A DNA stretch of 64,000 nt. It comes from Acanthopleura granulata. Taxonomy: Eukaryota > Mollusca > Polyplacophora > Chitonida > Chitonidae. A program made the translations under genes and the position numbers. This document shows positions 13,384 to 25,729 of the stretch, piece by piece. The stretch's first letter is position 1. Each line of letters opens with the position of its first letter. The notes below the pieces were generated by a model. It was not told the origin of the DNA and ran no database searches. It saw only the letters and a list, made by a program, of their open reading frames with translations. The stretch is taken from assembly GCA_016165875.1 (NCBI GenBank), contig JABBOT010000003.1, forward strand, positions 28,042,983 through 28,106,982, in the 5' to 3' direction.

Positions 13384-13625
13384 CCACAGTGTGGTGTCGT
13401 CAGTATAACGTCTGACTCGTAAACCGTACATCTTGAGTTCGATCCCGGATGTAGTCTTACCCAAAACTTTAACATCAGTAAACTTGTCAGTACCTCCGTT
13501 GGTGCTCTGTATGTGATGACTAGGCAATGTACTAGTCAGTGCATACCGGGATAATGTGATGTCTGACTGGATGGGACGTCGCCCGTGGTGTCTTCGGCTT
13601 GGCGTTATAGTGAGTCAGCAATGTA
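13384..13625 (+). mobile_element. Second SINE family: tRNA-like head plus different body
   Basis: The head at about 13384-13461 has GTGTCGTCAGTATAACGTCT (box A-like), CTGACTCGTAA (anticodon-loop-like, CGT) and GAGTTCGATCCCGGA (box B). The body includes ACCTCCGTTGGTGCTCTG and then GGATAATGTGATGTCTGACT, GGGACGTCGCCCGTGGTGTC, TTCGGCTTGGCGTTATAGTG. A fragment of the same body lies at 23294-23360. It is distinct from the main SINE family. Confidence 0.55.
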
Positions 13626-14045
13626 AACATGTACTTATTGGGCTCGACCTATTGGAAGGAGACGCCGTCATCATATGACCGATTTATGTCGAAAACGATG
13701 CTAATGCCTAATCACACAAACAATTATTGATCGGCAGGCATTCTTACAAAAAACATCGACATGAATGAGCATTCAGTGCATGTCAATAATCACAAGACCA
13801 AAAACTAAAAGAAAAAGCACGCATTTCATGCACACATCTGAGCGTTCATTCGTGTGTAGACCTCACTGGTGCCGTTCAGTACGTTATCCATCAGGGAGCA
13901 AAGACAGGATTATTTACCGTTCGCAATTGTATCTGTGTTACAAATTTATATCTTGGAAAACCCAAACCCATGCCGGAAATGAGTTATAAATTGCTTCTTA
14001 TTGCCAGAGTGGACTTTGTCGTGCTGTCAGAAGTGGCATGAGAAC

Positions 14046-14060
14046 CCAAGGTGGCGCTGT
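14046..14060 (+). promoter_or_regulatory. CTCF-like site CCAAGGTGGCGCTGT
   Basis: Contains AGGTGGCGCT, an excellent match to the core of the CTCF motif. With the 60.6 kb site on the same strand, the two would flank the VGLL2 locus. Confidence 0.25.
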
Positions 14061-15128
14061 AGACTGTCCTTCAGTGACACCAACTCCTTCAAAGCGGAAT
14101 GTTTTCTTTTTCAGTCAGTCCGTCAGAAACCCTAGCGGCTGAGGCAGTCAGTCAGTCGTGTTAGAAGTCAGGACAAACCCAGGCTCATTCATCACCCTCC
14201 GACTCACGCCTCAGCGCGGACCTCTCTGAAAGCCTTCTGCTTTGGAACACTTGACAAAATTGGCACTTTACTAAGTTTTGGAAGGAAAGTAAACATAGAA
14301 TAGCGATGTATTTTTGTTTTTCTTGTGAGACGTATTGTTGGTGTGCTTTTAAACGTTGGCTGAAGATGTAATGTGCGAGAACAGCGGGAGTAGTAGATTC
14401 TTAATGCATTGACGGGTTTAACGTAGCGTCATTCTGTGTTTGACATGAAAATCCGTTAATCAGGGTTTAATACAAAAATAAGTTTTAGAAAGTAATGCAC
14501 ATTGGTACAATTTAGAAACCCTAATTTTATAACTCTGATGCTGTTTGAAACGCTTTCTGGTATGTTTAACAGGATAATTTAAACATTACACACAGGGAAA
14601 CTTTTTCAGCCTTGGGAACAATTTGGTTCCCAATTTACATAACTCAAGCATGTAACCTTCTGAAGAACACATCAAACACTTAAATGGCCAGTGAGTAAAT
14701 AAGTTCACTGTTATCGTAGTCGCACCAGTTGCAGGATATGGCTATAAACTTATTTTATGTCCAGTTTATGTGAGGAGAAGTATTACTTGTTCATTGTTTT
14801 ATCATCGACTCTATACGTATTTCTAACGCAAATCTCCCAAGTATTAAATTTGAAAATAACTCAAACATTAAAAAAGCGGTTCACTTCATAATAATCTAGA
14901 ACTGGCATTGATTGGCAATGTTGTGGCCTTCAAAAATGAATTTAATAATATAAAATACCATTATATTTCATTTAATGCTGTACATGTACAAAAAAGCTCA
15001 GTACCGAAGCATGAGGAGGAGGAAAAAAATGTTGGGGTGGCATCGGTTTACTTACAGATCACTTAGCGACTATGCGTGAAGTTGCTTATCTGGTTTGGAA
15101 TGACAATGTTTCATTGCATGATGCGAGT

Positions 15129-15581
15129 TCAAATTGTGGGTTGAGATACAACAACAGCGGTAAGCATATTATTTATTTGTATGTCAAAGTCTGGCGGCTG
15201 GCGGAGCTGTGTAATTGCCTCCCCATCGGTGATGGATATGTCCCAAGTGGAGTCAGGGCCGGGGCAAGAAAAAGCTATACCCGAGACGCCAGACCCTCTT
15301 TGTTGCCCTTCTTGTTTGGTGAGAAGTCCTCGGCAATACCATACCATTGCGCTCTCTTCGTAACTTGCCCCCGAAGTTGATACGGAATATCTGTCCTGAA
15401 ATCTCGCCTGCGTGCCGATGGTTGTTGTGGGTCGACATTGTGGGAGATTTTCGAACCATTGATAACCACGTAGCGACGTGAAACTGTCTTGTTCTATATT
15501 CACGGTGTCACTGTCAGGACTTTTGGGTTGTACTGACCAATGTACATGTCGTAGTGGACTTAAAGTCGACTCAGGCCACAC
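15129..15581 (-). other. GC-richer island with overlapping open frames
   Basis: A 150-codon minus frame overlaps several other open frames on both strands. This is what higher GC gives by chance, so it is not called a gene. The CpG-richer composition could also mark a regulatory element. Confidence 0.25.
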
Positions 15582-17203
15582 TTTCCATCAATCAACTTTC
15601 AGAATGTTTTTTTTTCTCTTCTTTTTCTGTTTTTCGTCATTTTCTACATGATAGTCAGGGCCGCTGTTCGGGTTGAAGTCATGAGATCTTAAGCCACGTG
15701 GCATCTTCTCTGAGAGAACTTGCTCAAAGAGCGATTTGTGGGTTTTTATTCATTATGATGGCTTGGATTTGAGCGTCTCCCAGTCAGCCGAAGAATGTAT
15801 TAGCACACATTTAGTAGTTATTCAATTAATCGTCTTGACAATGAAACAATCATTCAATGAATCAACCCACAGATTCACCCTGTGAATAAAGATCGTGTGA
15901 ATTAAAAAATCGGTTAATTCATAACAACCCTACCGAGTCGAGCACAACGCCCATCATCGCAGGAATCAATCCACAGACTTGCCGTGACTTTGCCCGTTTT
16001 CCATGATGTTTCAATGCCATGCATCTCCAACATGTGGGCGTTAACCATTTTGAGTCTATAGCTTAAGGAAATGTCAATATATGTTTTGTCAATGAACTGT
16101 GCGTGAGTTAATCAAGTAATAACGGATCAAGTTATACATTCGCCTGTAAGATGCTTTTGTCACATCATAATCTACAAAAGTTGAGTACAATATGACTAGT
16201 GCGGAAAAAATGTCACTTGTCGTCTTTTCGTGGAAAGAAGCGGCATAAACCACTAAGCACGACACAGTAGAGCCATTAAGCACCACTTTGTTATCTAAAT
16301 GACTTTAAGCAGTAAGCAGTAAGATTCCTCACTTGTCATGCTTCAGATTTATGTGGTCTCCGCCTGTCCCTCTGCACCGCTCTCTCTGTAACCGTGTCAG
16401 AACACGGATAGAGCTTTGTGGAGTTGCTCTACACTTCCTATCACACATCTGGAACTCTATGGGGAGATGCCATTGAACTCAGCTTGTGAAACTTGTTACA
16501 TTAGTGTTCCGGGGGATTGTAGGTCACAGTGTCCAGATATAAGTCTGCAGCCTGAAATCACACAGTTATAACCATGAGCCATCCACTCCAATAAACTTCT
16601 AAACACACAACGGACATGCTATCTAAAGGTTATAGTCAATATAGCCTGGTTGTATATGTACTCTTGAAGGCAAGGTAATTCAAGTCAGCTCAGAGTCGAC
16701 CTGTCTATAAGGTCACATGTTGAAGTATAGATAATTGTGGAGAAAGGGAAAGAGTTATTTAACTTTAAGTCAATGATATTTCATTGTGTTTATACCCTGC
16801 ATTGCTAAGGTCTGGCGGGATGTTCCCGCGGCTCTAAGTAACCATTTATACGCTAAAGGTATTTGGAATTTCTGTGGGTATTTTCTTTCCAGGATTATGA
16901 ACGTTTTAAGTAAGTTTTAAGTATTGTTAAATATATTAGATTTAGAAAAAAAGGTTTTTGTGGATCAAATACAGCAAAATTTTTCAAGTTGACTCTTCGC
17001 TTATTGTTTTAGGATATTCATTTATGCCTTTAAAACACATCGGCATGATATATCAAAAATGACCCGATGGGGTGTATTGGTTAAGTTCGTTTTGAAGCAT
17101 TGACTGATAATTGATGGATGGAAAGACTGATCTGTTTATCTCCATGTTCAGGCTTTCACTTATATGATGGCGGTATGAAGGAAACCGGAAATCCTGGAGT
17201 AAA

Positions 17204-17418
17204 CTACCGCTCTTCGGCATGCACTTGACAAACCTTTCGACTGAAAACTTCAACCAAAGCAGCCAGAGCGGAATTCTGACAACCGATTTCTTTCATTAGG
17301 GCCTCTGTCGTGAACCACTGACATTTGTGATCTAATCCTACTGTCAGAAAGCTGAAGATACCGGGAAATGTTCCATTGCGGACATGCTCCCCAACGCCCA
17401 TCATTCTGGTATATCTGC
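17204..17418 (-). CDS. Candidate terminal coding exon C (hypothetical)
   Basis: Not recognised. The minus frame after acceptor GGCTTTGCCCAG (exon from 17418) reads GRYTRMMGVGEHVRNGTFPG and ends AEER at TAG 17204-17206, with Cys at HKC, IGC and KVC and one NGT glycosylation site. The phase fits exon B. The frame is open further upstream to about 17480, so the acceptor choice is uncertain. Confidence 0.25.
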
Positions 17419-17959
17419 CTGGGCAAAGCCTCCTCACAGTTTGAAGACTGAAGATTGGTCGGTAGCTATAATTTTGTCCTCGCGTAGTTTATGCTAATCC
17501 AGATAATCCGAGTTCAGTTGGTGATTGGACCGTTAGCCTACCGATTTACACACGACCTTATGTTACTCAGGTTTCCTGATTTTCAGGTCATAAACTTACT
17601 CCGGATGAGTTTGTATCATTAGCTGTAGTTCTTTAGTTTGCAATCAAGACTGATCAATAGCCTTATATAGTGTGTTACATGCCAATAAGAAACCTAAACC
17701 GACATGATTGAAGTCAAGTGTAAGTAAAGAACAAACTGTCTTGGCTTATTCAGCGTTATGCCTAAGACGACAACTTTTACAGCACTGAGATGGAGCAGTT
17801 GAGATAAATTTCAAGTTGATTTCAGTTGAACTTTATTCATTGCAATATTGGTGCAAAACAAAAAGTGATGGAAAAAATATATAAATTACTGTCATACCTC
17901 AACGAAACATAATTAAGCCGTGAGAATTTAAAGACAAATGACAAGCATGCATATCTAAC

Positions 17960-18088
17960 CAATTTGATACAGATTCCAATCCACGACAAAATCATTGCTA
18001 TCCTCACTGCAAGCTAATTCCATCTCTGGGACAAGGTCTTTGGGAATTTTGCGAATTTTGGATATTGTTTTAAGAGTGGCAGCCTGAA
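17960..18088 (-). CDS. Candidate coding exon B (hypothetical)
   Basis: Not recognised. The minus frame reads QAATLKTISKIRKIPKDLVP and on to DWNLYQI. Acceptor CACAG before 18088 fits phase 1 from exon A; donor G|GTTAGA at 17959 leaves phase 1. A stronger-looking acceptor (TTTTATTCTAG, exon from 18111) would need a different phase. Low confidence. Confidence 0.22.
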
Positions 18089-18148
18089 CTGTGATTTTGA
18101 TAATTAACCTACTAGAATAAAATGTTTTACTGATTTTATGGTTTCCCT

Positions 18149-18395
18149 GGGGGCCTCCGTGGCCGAGGGAGTTAGCGCGCCAGCGCGGCTTTGTGAACCC
18201 GTGCCTCTCACCAATGTGAGCTTCAGTCCGGCTCATGCTAGCTTCCTCTCCGGAAATGCGTGGGAAGGTCCGCCAGCAGCCTGCGGATGGTCATGTATTT
18301 CCTCCAGGCTCTGCCCGCTTTCATCCCACCATAATACTGGTCGTCGCCGTATAAATGAAATGAATATGGTATAAACACCAATGAACTAAATCAAA
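18149..18395 (+). mobile_element. Full-length tRNA-derived SINE
   Basis: Plus-strand copy of the same family. The tRNA-like head is GGCCTCCGTGGCCGAGGGAG followed by TTAGCGCGC, with a degraded box B (AGCTTCAGTCC). The body has GGAAATGCGTGGGAAGGTCC, CAGCCTGCGGATGG and CATCCCACCATAATACTGG, and the end is decayed (GGTATAAACACCAATGAAC). It has no (AAAT)n tail left, so it is older than the 51 kb copy. A target duplication is not clear. Confidence 0.85.
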
Positions 18396-18427
18396 ATGGT
18401 TGTCTTAAGATATGACGTTTCAAAATG

Positions 18428-18966
18428 AGGTTGATAGATATCATTTAGAAAGTGAATTTAATTAACAGTATTATCATTATTAGAGATTACACTTTCTGGA
18501 TATAGCACAGTTTCTAGTGGTGAAAACTGGCTGAGACCTCTCCGGATTTGGAATCAACGACCTCAGAGTCAGGCACCAAATTGCCAGCAATACATGTCAA
18601 CCATCTAGACCACTCAAACAACCAGCTTTCTACAAATAATAGAAGGCAGCTGACCGGTAGATTTTAAGGCAAACATGCAATACCCCTCTGATGGTCACAA
18701 AATGGCACAGCTCTCTTAACTGAATGTCAGATTGGTAGATGTCATTTAGAAAGCGAATTTAAGTAACAGAATTATCGTTATTAGAGATTACACTAATATA
18801 TATAGCACAGTTTCTAGTGGTGAAAATTGGCTGAGACTTCTCTTCAGAGTCAGACACCAAATCTCCAGCAATACATGTCAAACATGTAGACCACTTACCA
18901 GCCAGCCTTGGTTGGAAACCCGGAAAGGTTTCAGCCAATTTTCAGTACTAGAAACTGTGCTATATA
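18428..18966. mobile_element. Composite repeat: 300-base direct duplication with an inverted end
   Basis: The segment around 18428-18620 recurs about 300 bases later around 18729-18910. Both contain TATAGCACAGTTTCTAGTGG (18501 and 18801) and GCCAGCAATACATGTCAA-type blocks. At 18929-18964 the same TATAGCACAGTTTCTAGT arm appears inverted (TAGAAACTGTGCTATA). The 18801-18964 unit is thus bounded by about 36-base inverted repeats, as in a non-autonomous DNA transposon (MITE), while the first unit lacks the inverted right end. No coding capacity. Confidence 0.6.
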
Positions 18967-21528
18967 AAAAAAGGTGGTAAATTTTAAGATATAGTTTTCC
19001 CAAGGTATTTCTGATATTGTTTGCTTCAGTTGTTTGTTTTCTCCACTTTAATGCTCATTCCTCAGAGTAGAGTTGGACAGAAGCGGTATCTTTCCTCCTC
19101 CCCAGCATATGTTGTTACCGTTCCGTTCTGTCCAGCTTGTTGCCTGATAGTCGTACACCCAGGTTTCATCCCTTATCTCCATGTGGGGGTGCGCTGGTTA
19201 GACACCAAAGGCGTGAAGGGTGCAAATCACGCCCTGTCCAGTAGCCCGAGAGATAAGGCCGTGCCGGACCAAGCATCATTAAAAGCCCATCAGTGTACCC
19301 CTGATGTCTTCAGTCGCCAGTTCACATGAGAAATGATGAATGGTACGGTCGTTGTGTCTTCAAAGATTTCATCGGGTTATATTGTAATAAAACAGCCAAT
19401 CAAAACTGCTCAAGCTTTAGTGATGCTTTCTTTCTCAGTGTTACAGAACATCTTCAGGAACATTTTGGAGAATTTAGAGATGGTATTATTGATGTGCCTA
19501 TATTTCCAATTGTCACAAACAATCAAAATCTATGAAGAACCCATAATCGTTGAGGAAAAAATTTCTTCTACATAGTATTTGTAATATCGCTAATCACTTG
19601 ATAAAATAACGGTATTTGTAATCATTAAAGCCGTATTTCTACCATTCGCCAATGTGAAGAGTGAAGATCTGCATTTGAGGACATTTCAGTGCGGTCAACA
19701 CAGTTCAAAGTACCAAGGATATAGCAGTATAGCCAAAAACATCCATCATTCTGAGGAAAGACAAGTTTCAGACAGTTCACATGCGAACTGAATTACCGTG
19801 GCTACGTTTTCACACATCGCGGTGACCGGCAAGGCCAAGTTCACGGTGTACCTTTATAAATCTTAACTTCACCGCTGTCAGTAGGACTGACTTGCTCCAT
19901 GCTATGATGTGTAATAAGTTCTAGGCGAGGGAGGAAAATGGGTGGACAGCTTAAAAAGTATCTGTTTTGATGATTTTGAGAAACGGTCTGGCAGACGAAA
20001 ATGTTACGATCCATTTCAATCAATCATATAACCTTCGTGCGTGTAAATAACTGGAATGCCCAGACAAGACTGATGCAGTTTGGAAAAATAGCCAAACGAA
20101 AATAAACTTAAAATAAAAAAACAACAACAAATTTTAAAAGCAAAATTATTACTGAAATCAAAATTACATACAAAAAAATATAACGAAATAGCTTAGAAAT
20201 CTGATTCGCACATGGACAGAAAAACATTGACAAGGCCTACTTATCTTTTTTTTTGTAGAAGAACGTAATAATAGACGCTTCAAATTAATGGCGGACGGGC
20301 GTCAGCGAAGCTTGAAATGGTGTTAAATTAGTAAAAGAAAAACACACCGAAAAGAGCGAAGAAGTAAGTCCAGCTGTTCTTTTTTGTAATTTTACCCTTC
20401 TGTCAGAGTTAATTAGCAATTGTTCCCGCCTTTAACAAGAGATAATTCATCACTGTCAAACTGTCAAAACGCTCCAGAGCCTTCCTGGAGCACTTAGGCG
20501 AAAACAGACACTCGCAGCTGGTATCGTGTCATGTGGGGTAACTCTTGTACACAGGAACAGATAGCAAAGCCTACTAGCGTGGCCGAAACTCAGCGGTAAA
20601 CCCCACAGTCATTACACCTCGATTAATTGCAGTACGGGATCAGTTACTAATCGCGGTGAACAGTCACTTTAAGAGCAGGCGACCTTAGAAATCACGCAGA
20701 TTGTGAATAACACCAGGTAAATTCTACCACTTTGGTTCGCTTCACTATGAAGGGTTCGCCACTTGAGAGTGTTTGGACTTTGCGACGGAAAACACAACTT
20801 GGATGCTCGGACGGCCCCTCGAGTGGGTCGAACGCTTGCATGCTGCATTTATCCGTTTCACATCGAAGCAGGCAAAAACAGGCGCAGCTCTGTTAAGAAG
20901 AGCTCAAAAACGACTTGTAAACAAGATGATAGTCTCCTCGACGAAGTGTCTCACGATACGATAAAACGTGATGACTGGCGAACGTGGCGTTTTTACAGCA
21001 ACAACAGACAAAAAGCAAGGTTATTTACGATGTATTGGACATGGAAGAAGCTTTCACTTTGCCGAAAGAAGTTATAACCCACCATACACCAAGATGATGT
21101 TATAGAACTTAGCTAGGCACAACGTGTAATACCCAAGGGCAGCATATACGAGATAAACTTTTACCTAGATAAACAAAATATTCACAGGCTTTTCGGAGCA
21201 ACTGAGTAACAAACATTCCTGTTCTATTTTGTATACCGAACGAATCAATACATTGTTTTACACTGCCAGAAAAAAAAGCAAAAAATGAAATGAAAATCAG
21301 CATGTTAAACGAGATTTTCAAGAAGGAGTAAACAAAAACGTAAATGATGGTGTATAACTGGCGATTGTCTAGAGTAATATTAGAGAAAATCACCCAGGTG
21401 TGACCAGGGCGAGTTATGTCATTTGATGAAAATTCTTGGAATGCTGTAGAAATGGTGGATAGTTGTGTACAACAGTACACATGCAGTAGCGTCCAGGCAG
21501 CGGGTCATTAGACGCAGAACAACAACAT
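18967..21528. other. Non-coding stretch, perhaps an intron of the candidate minus-strand gene
   Basis: Plus frames at 19326-19535 and 20763-21077 have no recognisable domain. Sequence around 20390-20720 is motif-dense (TTAATTAGCAATTG, GATAATTCATCAC) and may be regulatory. Confidence 0.4.
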
Positions 21529-21551
21529 TTATACAATCTTGATAAACGTAC

Positions 21552-21843
21552 CAGAGGCATCGGTACAGAGTGTATTCAACATGGTGGCAAACACGCCAAA
21601 CATCTGACCATACACTTGTAAACCCAATTCGCAGTTAACAGGCAAAGAATGGAGGAGGAATCCCGTCTTTTTGAAGAATGCGTGAAGGCACGTGTTTTGT
21701 ATCCCAGGAATGGCTAACACGGACATGTTGAACGGGCCGGAGTTTTGACTGATGCCCTGTCTGTATGAGGTGAAGAGAAAGGCTTCATTTACAATGGCCG
21801 TCTGGTTACAGTAGTCTTTAATGGGCTCATGGAACTGTGCAGA
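21552..21843 (-). CDS. Candidate coding exon A (hypothetical, Cys-containing)
   Basis: Not recognised. The minus-strand frame is open from 21903 to the stop at 21531. A plausible acceptor (GTCGTTTTCAG) precedes 21843 and a plausible donor (G|GTACGT) lies at 21551. The peptide has four Cys (DYC, NTC, VNC, TLC) and potential N-glycosylation sites (NQT, NMS), as in secreted proteins. If not spliced at 21551 it ends at TAA 21529-21531. Chance cannot be excluded; exon B and exon C below can be joined to it in phase. Confidence 0.3.
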
Positions 21844-22837
21844 CTGAAAACGACTGTGTCTTAAACTACGTGCAGAGTTTAAGAGGTGACGATACCAACG
21901 CGACTACTTTGGCGATAAAACAGTTACGTCAGGAGCAAGATACAGTATACAGCAGAGCAAAAAGAAAAAAGAAAAAAAAAACCCTGGAAAATGACGTGCT
22001 GCATTGTTCACATCATTTCGTAAATATGTGGACACAAGACAACTATAGACAGAGCCGGGGTGTTCTAATATTGCATCAGAGGCGGGGACAAATATCATCA
22101 AAGACATTTTTCAAATGTCGAGCTCTTTAAACGCAGCTAACTTACCCAACTCTAACCAGCTGATCGTTTATATGTTATATAGAGCTTTCATTATTCCAGT
22201 AGTTTGCCGAGATCGCCATTCAAAGGACGGCGCCAAGTTTTAAATATTGACGTTCGAGCGCACAGCCTTGGATTTGTCAACGTCCCGAACGGTCCGGCAA
22301 GGTGCGAAGACAAGTACGAGATCTCTCTGGGTCTACGGTAAACCACGTGATCTCCGGAGATTCCATACTCCTGTGACGAGAGTTCTGATACCCTTTCTCA
22401 TGACCGAAACAAAGACCATTACACGAATAATCGTCACACACACAGCAAAGGTTACACATGCGCAGTTCACGCAACTAGGTCCAAGATTTAATTGGCTCAT
22501 GCAGTGCTGGAATGCTGATTGGATAAACTGCCGCACAGACACTACAGATTGGTGATACACATAAATTTCTGTAGTGTTAATTTGTAGCCACCTAAAACAT
22601 ATCGGAATTTTGCGTGCTTTGGAATAAAGAAACAAAATAAACAACATTTTGATCAGTATTATAACTCACTTACCTGGAGGTTACCATGGTGACAAAAATG
22701 CTAGCATGGCACTTCCAGTAGCAATATAGTTTAAAAAATAAAGGTTACACTAGGCTGAATTTCTCATTAGAAGTGGAAAAACTTGGAAGCTAAATGTGGT
22801 GGTATGGCATGATATCGCGCGAAGGTTTAAGCGTATA

Positions 22838-22985
22838 TACTTTTTGAGTGTTTTACGCAGTACTCAAGAATATTTCACTTGAGTACAGCAAACAGCATTA
22901 TAATGGAGGGAAACCGGGTAGAACCCGTCGGAAACCCATCACCGTCGGCAAGTACAGCCGGAGAGGAAGCCAGCAAGAGCTGGAA
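22838..22985 (-). mobile_element. 5'-truncated SINE copy, minus strand
   Basis: GAGTGTTTTACGCAGTACTC, AAGAATATTTCACTTGAGTA, ATTATAATGGAGGGAAACCG and GGAAACCCATCACCGTCGGC are the reverse complement of the family body. The (TTTA)n tail is lost. The 71-codon open frame at 22848-23063 is a by-product of this repeat. Confidence 0.8.
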
Positions 22986-23293
22986 GTTGAAAAAAAGAAG
23001 ATGAAACCAATTTTGTCGTATAACCCCAAAGTAGGTATACTCGCTTCCAGTAATGGACGATGACCAGCAGGGTTCCCTGTGCTAATGTCGGTGAATCGTC
23101 AAGGGCGTGAATGTTCCCAGGCAGTTGGTACACCTGTCGGGCTTATCTTTGGGTAGCAATCGAATACCTTACCCTGGTCCTATATATACAATTTTGCACC
23201 AGGTATATTTATACCAAAAACTTTAAAAATGGTTTCTTGTTGCTTCCTCACTTGGCATTTAACACTGAGAGGTTGGAACAAGGAAACATTACT

Positions 23294-23360
23294 GGTCGGC
23301 CCGGTGTCAGTGTAATGTGACTGGGTGGGGTGTCACGTCTGGTTCTTCGGCATCATGATT
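23294..23360 (+). mobile_element. Fragment of the second SINE family
   Basis: GTCGGCCCGGTGTCAGTGTA, ATGTGACTGGGTGGGGTGTC, ACGTCTGGTTCTTCGGCATC aligns with the body of the 13.4-13.6 kb element (TAATGTGATGTCTGACTGGA, GGACGTCGCCCGTGGTGTCT, TCGGC). No head is visible. Confidence 0.5.
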
Positions 23361-25038
23361 AATCGACATTTAAATGCGGGCAAAAAATAAAATAAAACAT
23401 CAAAAATAATAATTCTTTGTGGCTTAAACCTAATCGGGGTAATGCAGGAACGTGGAGAATTACCCGGTAGGTAAGTGATACATGAAAGACGAGACATATC
23501 GCTCATGATTCTTACAGCTTAAACATACCTATGGTTTCCTCGTCAGTCCATCTGTCTGTTAAAGTCTTCATATGTCACGGAATCTCACCTTTATTATAGA
23601 AATCGATGGCAGGTTGGCAGTAAATTATATTTAATGATCATAGCTTTTGAATTTGATGGGTATAAACCATTTTTAAATGATGCAGATAACCACATCGGGG
23701 TGCCAGAAAGTAACTTGAAAGACAAAAATAGTTACACCGCATACCGTACATAACGCAAAGGTTAAGAGGTCGAAGCCGTTAAATTAAAATGCATGCTATA
23801 ACGGTGTCAAAAATCGAGGCACACAAGAGAGTTCACATATTACTGTACATTTGTTACAGCTTATAACCACCAGCATGGTCAATTGGTGAAATCTAGTAAA
23901 CAATCATGGATTTTGGTTGAAAAGGGAACCGGAACATGTAGCTCCTGGTCAGCGTATAGAGCAAAGCGTGCATTATACTTATAACCTGTATAGAAATTTC
24001 ACCTATAATTGGCGTTTGGATATTTTTATAATAAACTAAAGTATATCTCTTTGTTCGTTGTTATAACAGACTAGTATATCTCTTTGTTCAAAAATGTCGG
24101 ATCACCTCTAATCAGCCACCTTAATAATCCAAGAGAAACTTTAAAAAACTTATGTTAATTATTGTGTTAAAGTGTGACAAGAAAGGCTTCACGGAAAATA
24201 TCCAATATCCGTAATTTTATTTTACTGTCATTCTTTGAACTCTGTGAGACTCATATATTGTGTCTGTTTCTGCAACAAACTACTGAAGTTTTTACTTTAC
24301 CTCTATGAAAACTGATAAGTTAAACCGACATAAAATTGATACTGAACTGTAGCGGTTGAGTCATGACGAACAACGTGGAGAACCTTGTAACGTCACTGAT
24401 ATATACGTATTTGACCTTGCAATTAGTGTTGTCTCTCGTCTGCATTTCCGTCAGTTTTCTATTCGCACATGTCTCGCCTTCATGCTATGTTCTAACCTTG
24501 TTTTACCAAAACGCTTAACAGTACAGCAGATTGTAGAATAATTAATAATTATTTTCAGGAAATTCTGTATTTCTAGTGTAAACATTGCTGAGAATTCAAC
24601 AAAAATTGACTCTGAATACCACTGTCATCGCCATCGGTCTATAACATATACAGGGACACAACCATGCCCTCGGTCAATGAAAACTGTACATACGTATGTG
24701 AGAAAAATTTTGAACGGTTCTTTATGCCAGTCAACAAATCACCACGAGAGAGTCAGCAATAGAGCAATGGCCGTTATATGGTCAGCACGCCCCCGTAATA
24801 CATGCATGCACACGTGTACTATGGCGATTTTAGAATAGTAGACAGTGCAGGAACACTTCGGAGATCAGCAAAAACCTGGCGCTACAGTAAAGTTTTGGTT
24901 TAAATGCTGGTTTTGTAACACATGAATATTACTGGAAGACAATAACAAGGCGTTGGTACACTCTTTACATATGTACATGAGTTAACTACGCTAATGAATC
25001 TTTTTATTTTTCTCGTCACAATATGCTTATAACATAGA

Positions 25039-25217
25039 TTATAGGTTCGAATGCTGCGAGGTACAGATGTGTGATAGTTAGTTGTTTATAGGTTCAAATG
25101 CTGAGAGGTACAGATGTGTGATAGTTAGTTGTTTATAGGTTCAAATGCTGAGAGGTATAGATTTGTGATAGTAGTTTATAGGTTCAAATACTGCGAGGTA
25201 CAGATGGTTAGTTGTTT
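25039..25217. repeat. Minisatellite, about 47-base unit, nearly 4 copies
   Basis: Units starting TTATAGGTTCRAATGCTG at 25039, 25086, 25133 and 25176, with GAGGTACAGATGTGTGATAG inside each. The third unit has lost about 4 bases. Units 2 and 3 are the most alike. No function is suggested. Confidence 0.9.
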
Positions 25218-25729
25218 AACAGCAAGACTATAAATAGTAAGCGATTAACAGGGATTTACGTTAGATTTAAAGAGATAATTCACATGACAGAGTTACATTA
25301 ATTTGTACAGAAATTTATACAAACGGAAAACAACAATAATGCTTTTATTTGTTGGATAATAGAATTGGGTTCTCTTGCTTCCTCTCTTGTGAAGTAAAGC
25401 TTAAAGCACGAGTAGAAGTGGCTCTGTAAGGCTATGGTCGAATACATAATCCAAGCCATAGAATGGCTAGACTAGAATGGAAGCAAAACCATGCAAAGCA
25501 ATTCTGAAATGGATCAGGAATTCGAACATTCAACTAACGACTAATTAATAATTAAATCTTTTTGAAGACAATGCAGGTTTATAAAATTATTTTATTTTTC
25601 GGTTGCGAAAAAGGAAATAAACACCACGGGTAGTTTTCCACCCTCACTGAATATTACTGGCCTACCTGCCGTGTAGGTATGTATAATTACAGGTATATTC
25701 TCATTAACCTCACACCTGTATTGTATTGT

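Larger units (their letters stand above)
13626..17203. other. Gene-poor flank
   Basis: Holds the CTCF-like site (14046-14060) and the GC-richer island (15129-15581); nothing else is supportable. Confidence 0.55.
21904..25038. other. Gene-poor flank with SINE fragments
   Basis: Apart from the SINE copies at 22.8-23.0 and 23.3 kb there is a 17-base direct repeat (AGTATATCTCTTTGTTC, twice near 24041-24090). No first exon for the candidate minus-strand gene was found. Confidence 0.5.

Noticed and set aside
22247..22647. Overlapping 102- and 104-codon frames on opposite strands
   Set aside because: Both open at once in a GC-richer patch, no domain; chance.
25039..25217. CRISPR-like regular repeats
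   Set aside because: The units are contiguous with no unique spacers and the DNA is animal; it is a minisatellite.
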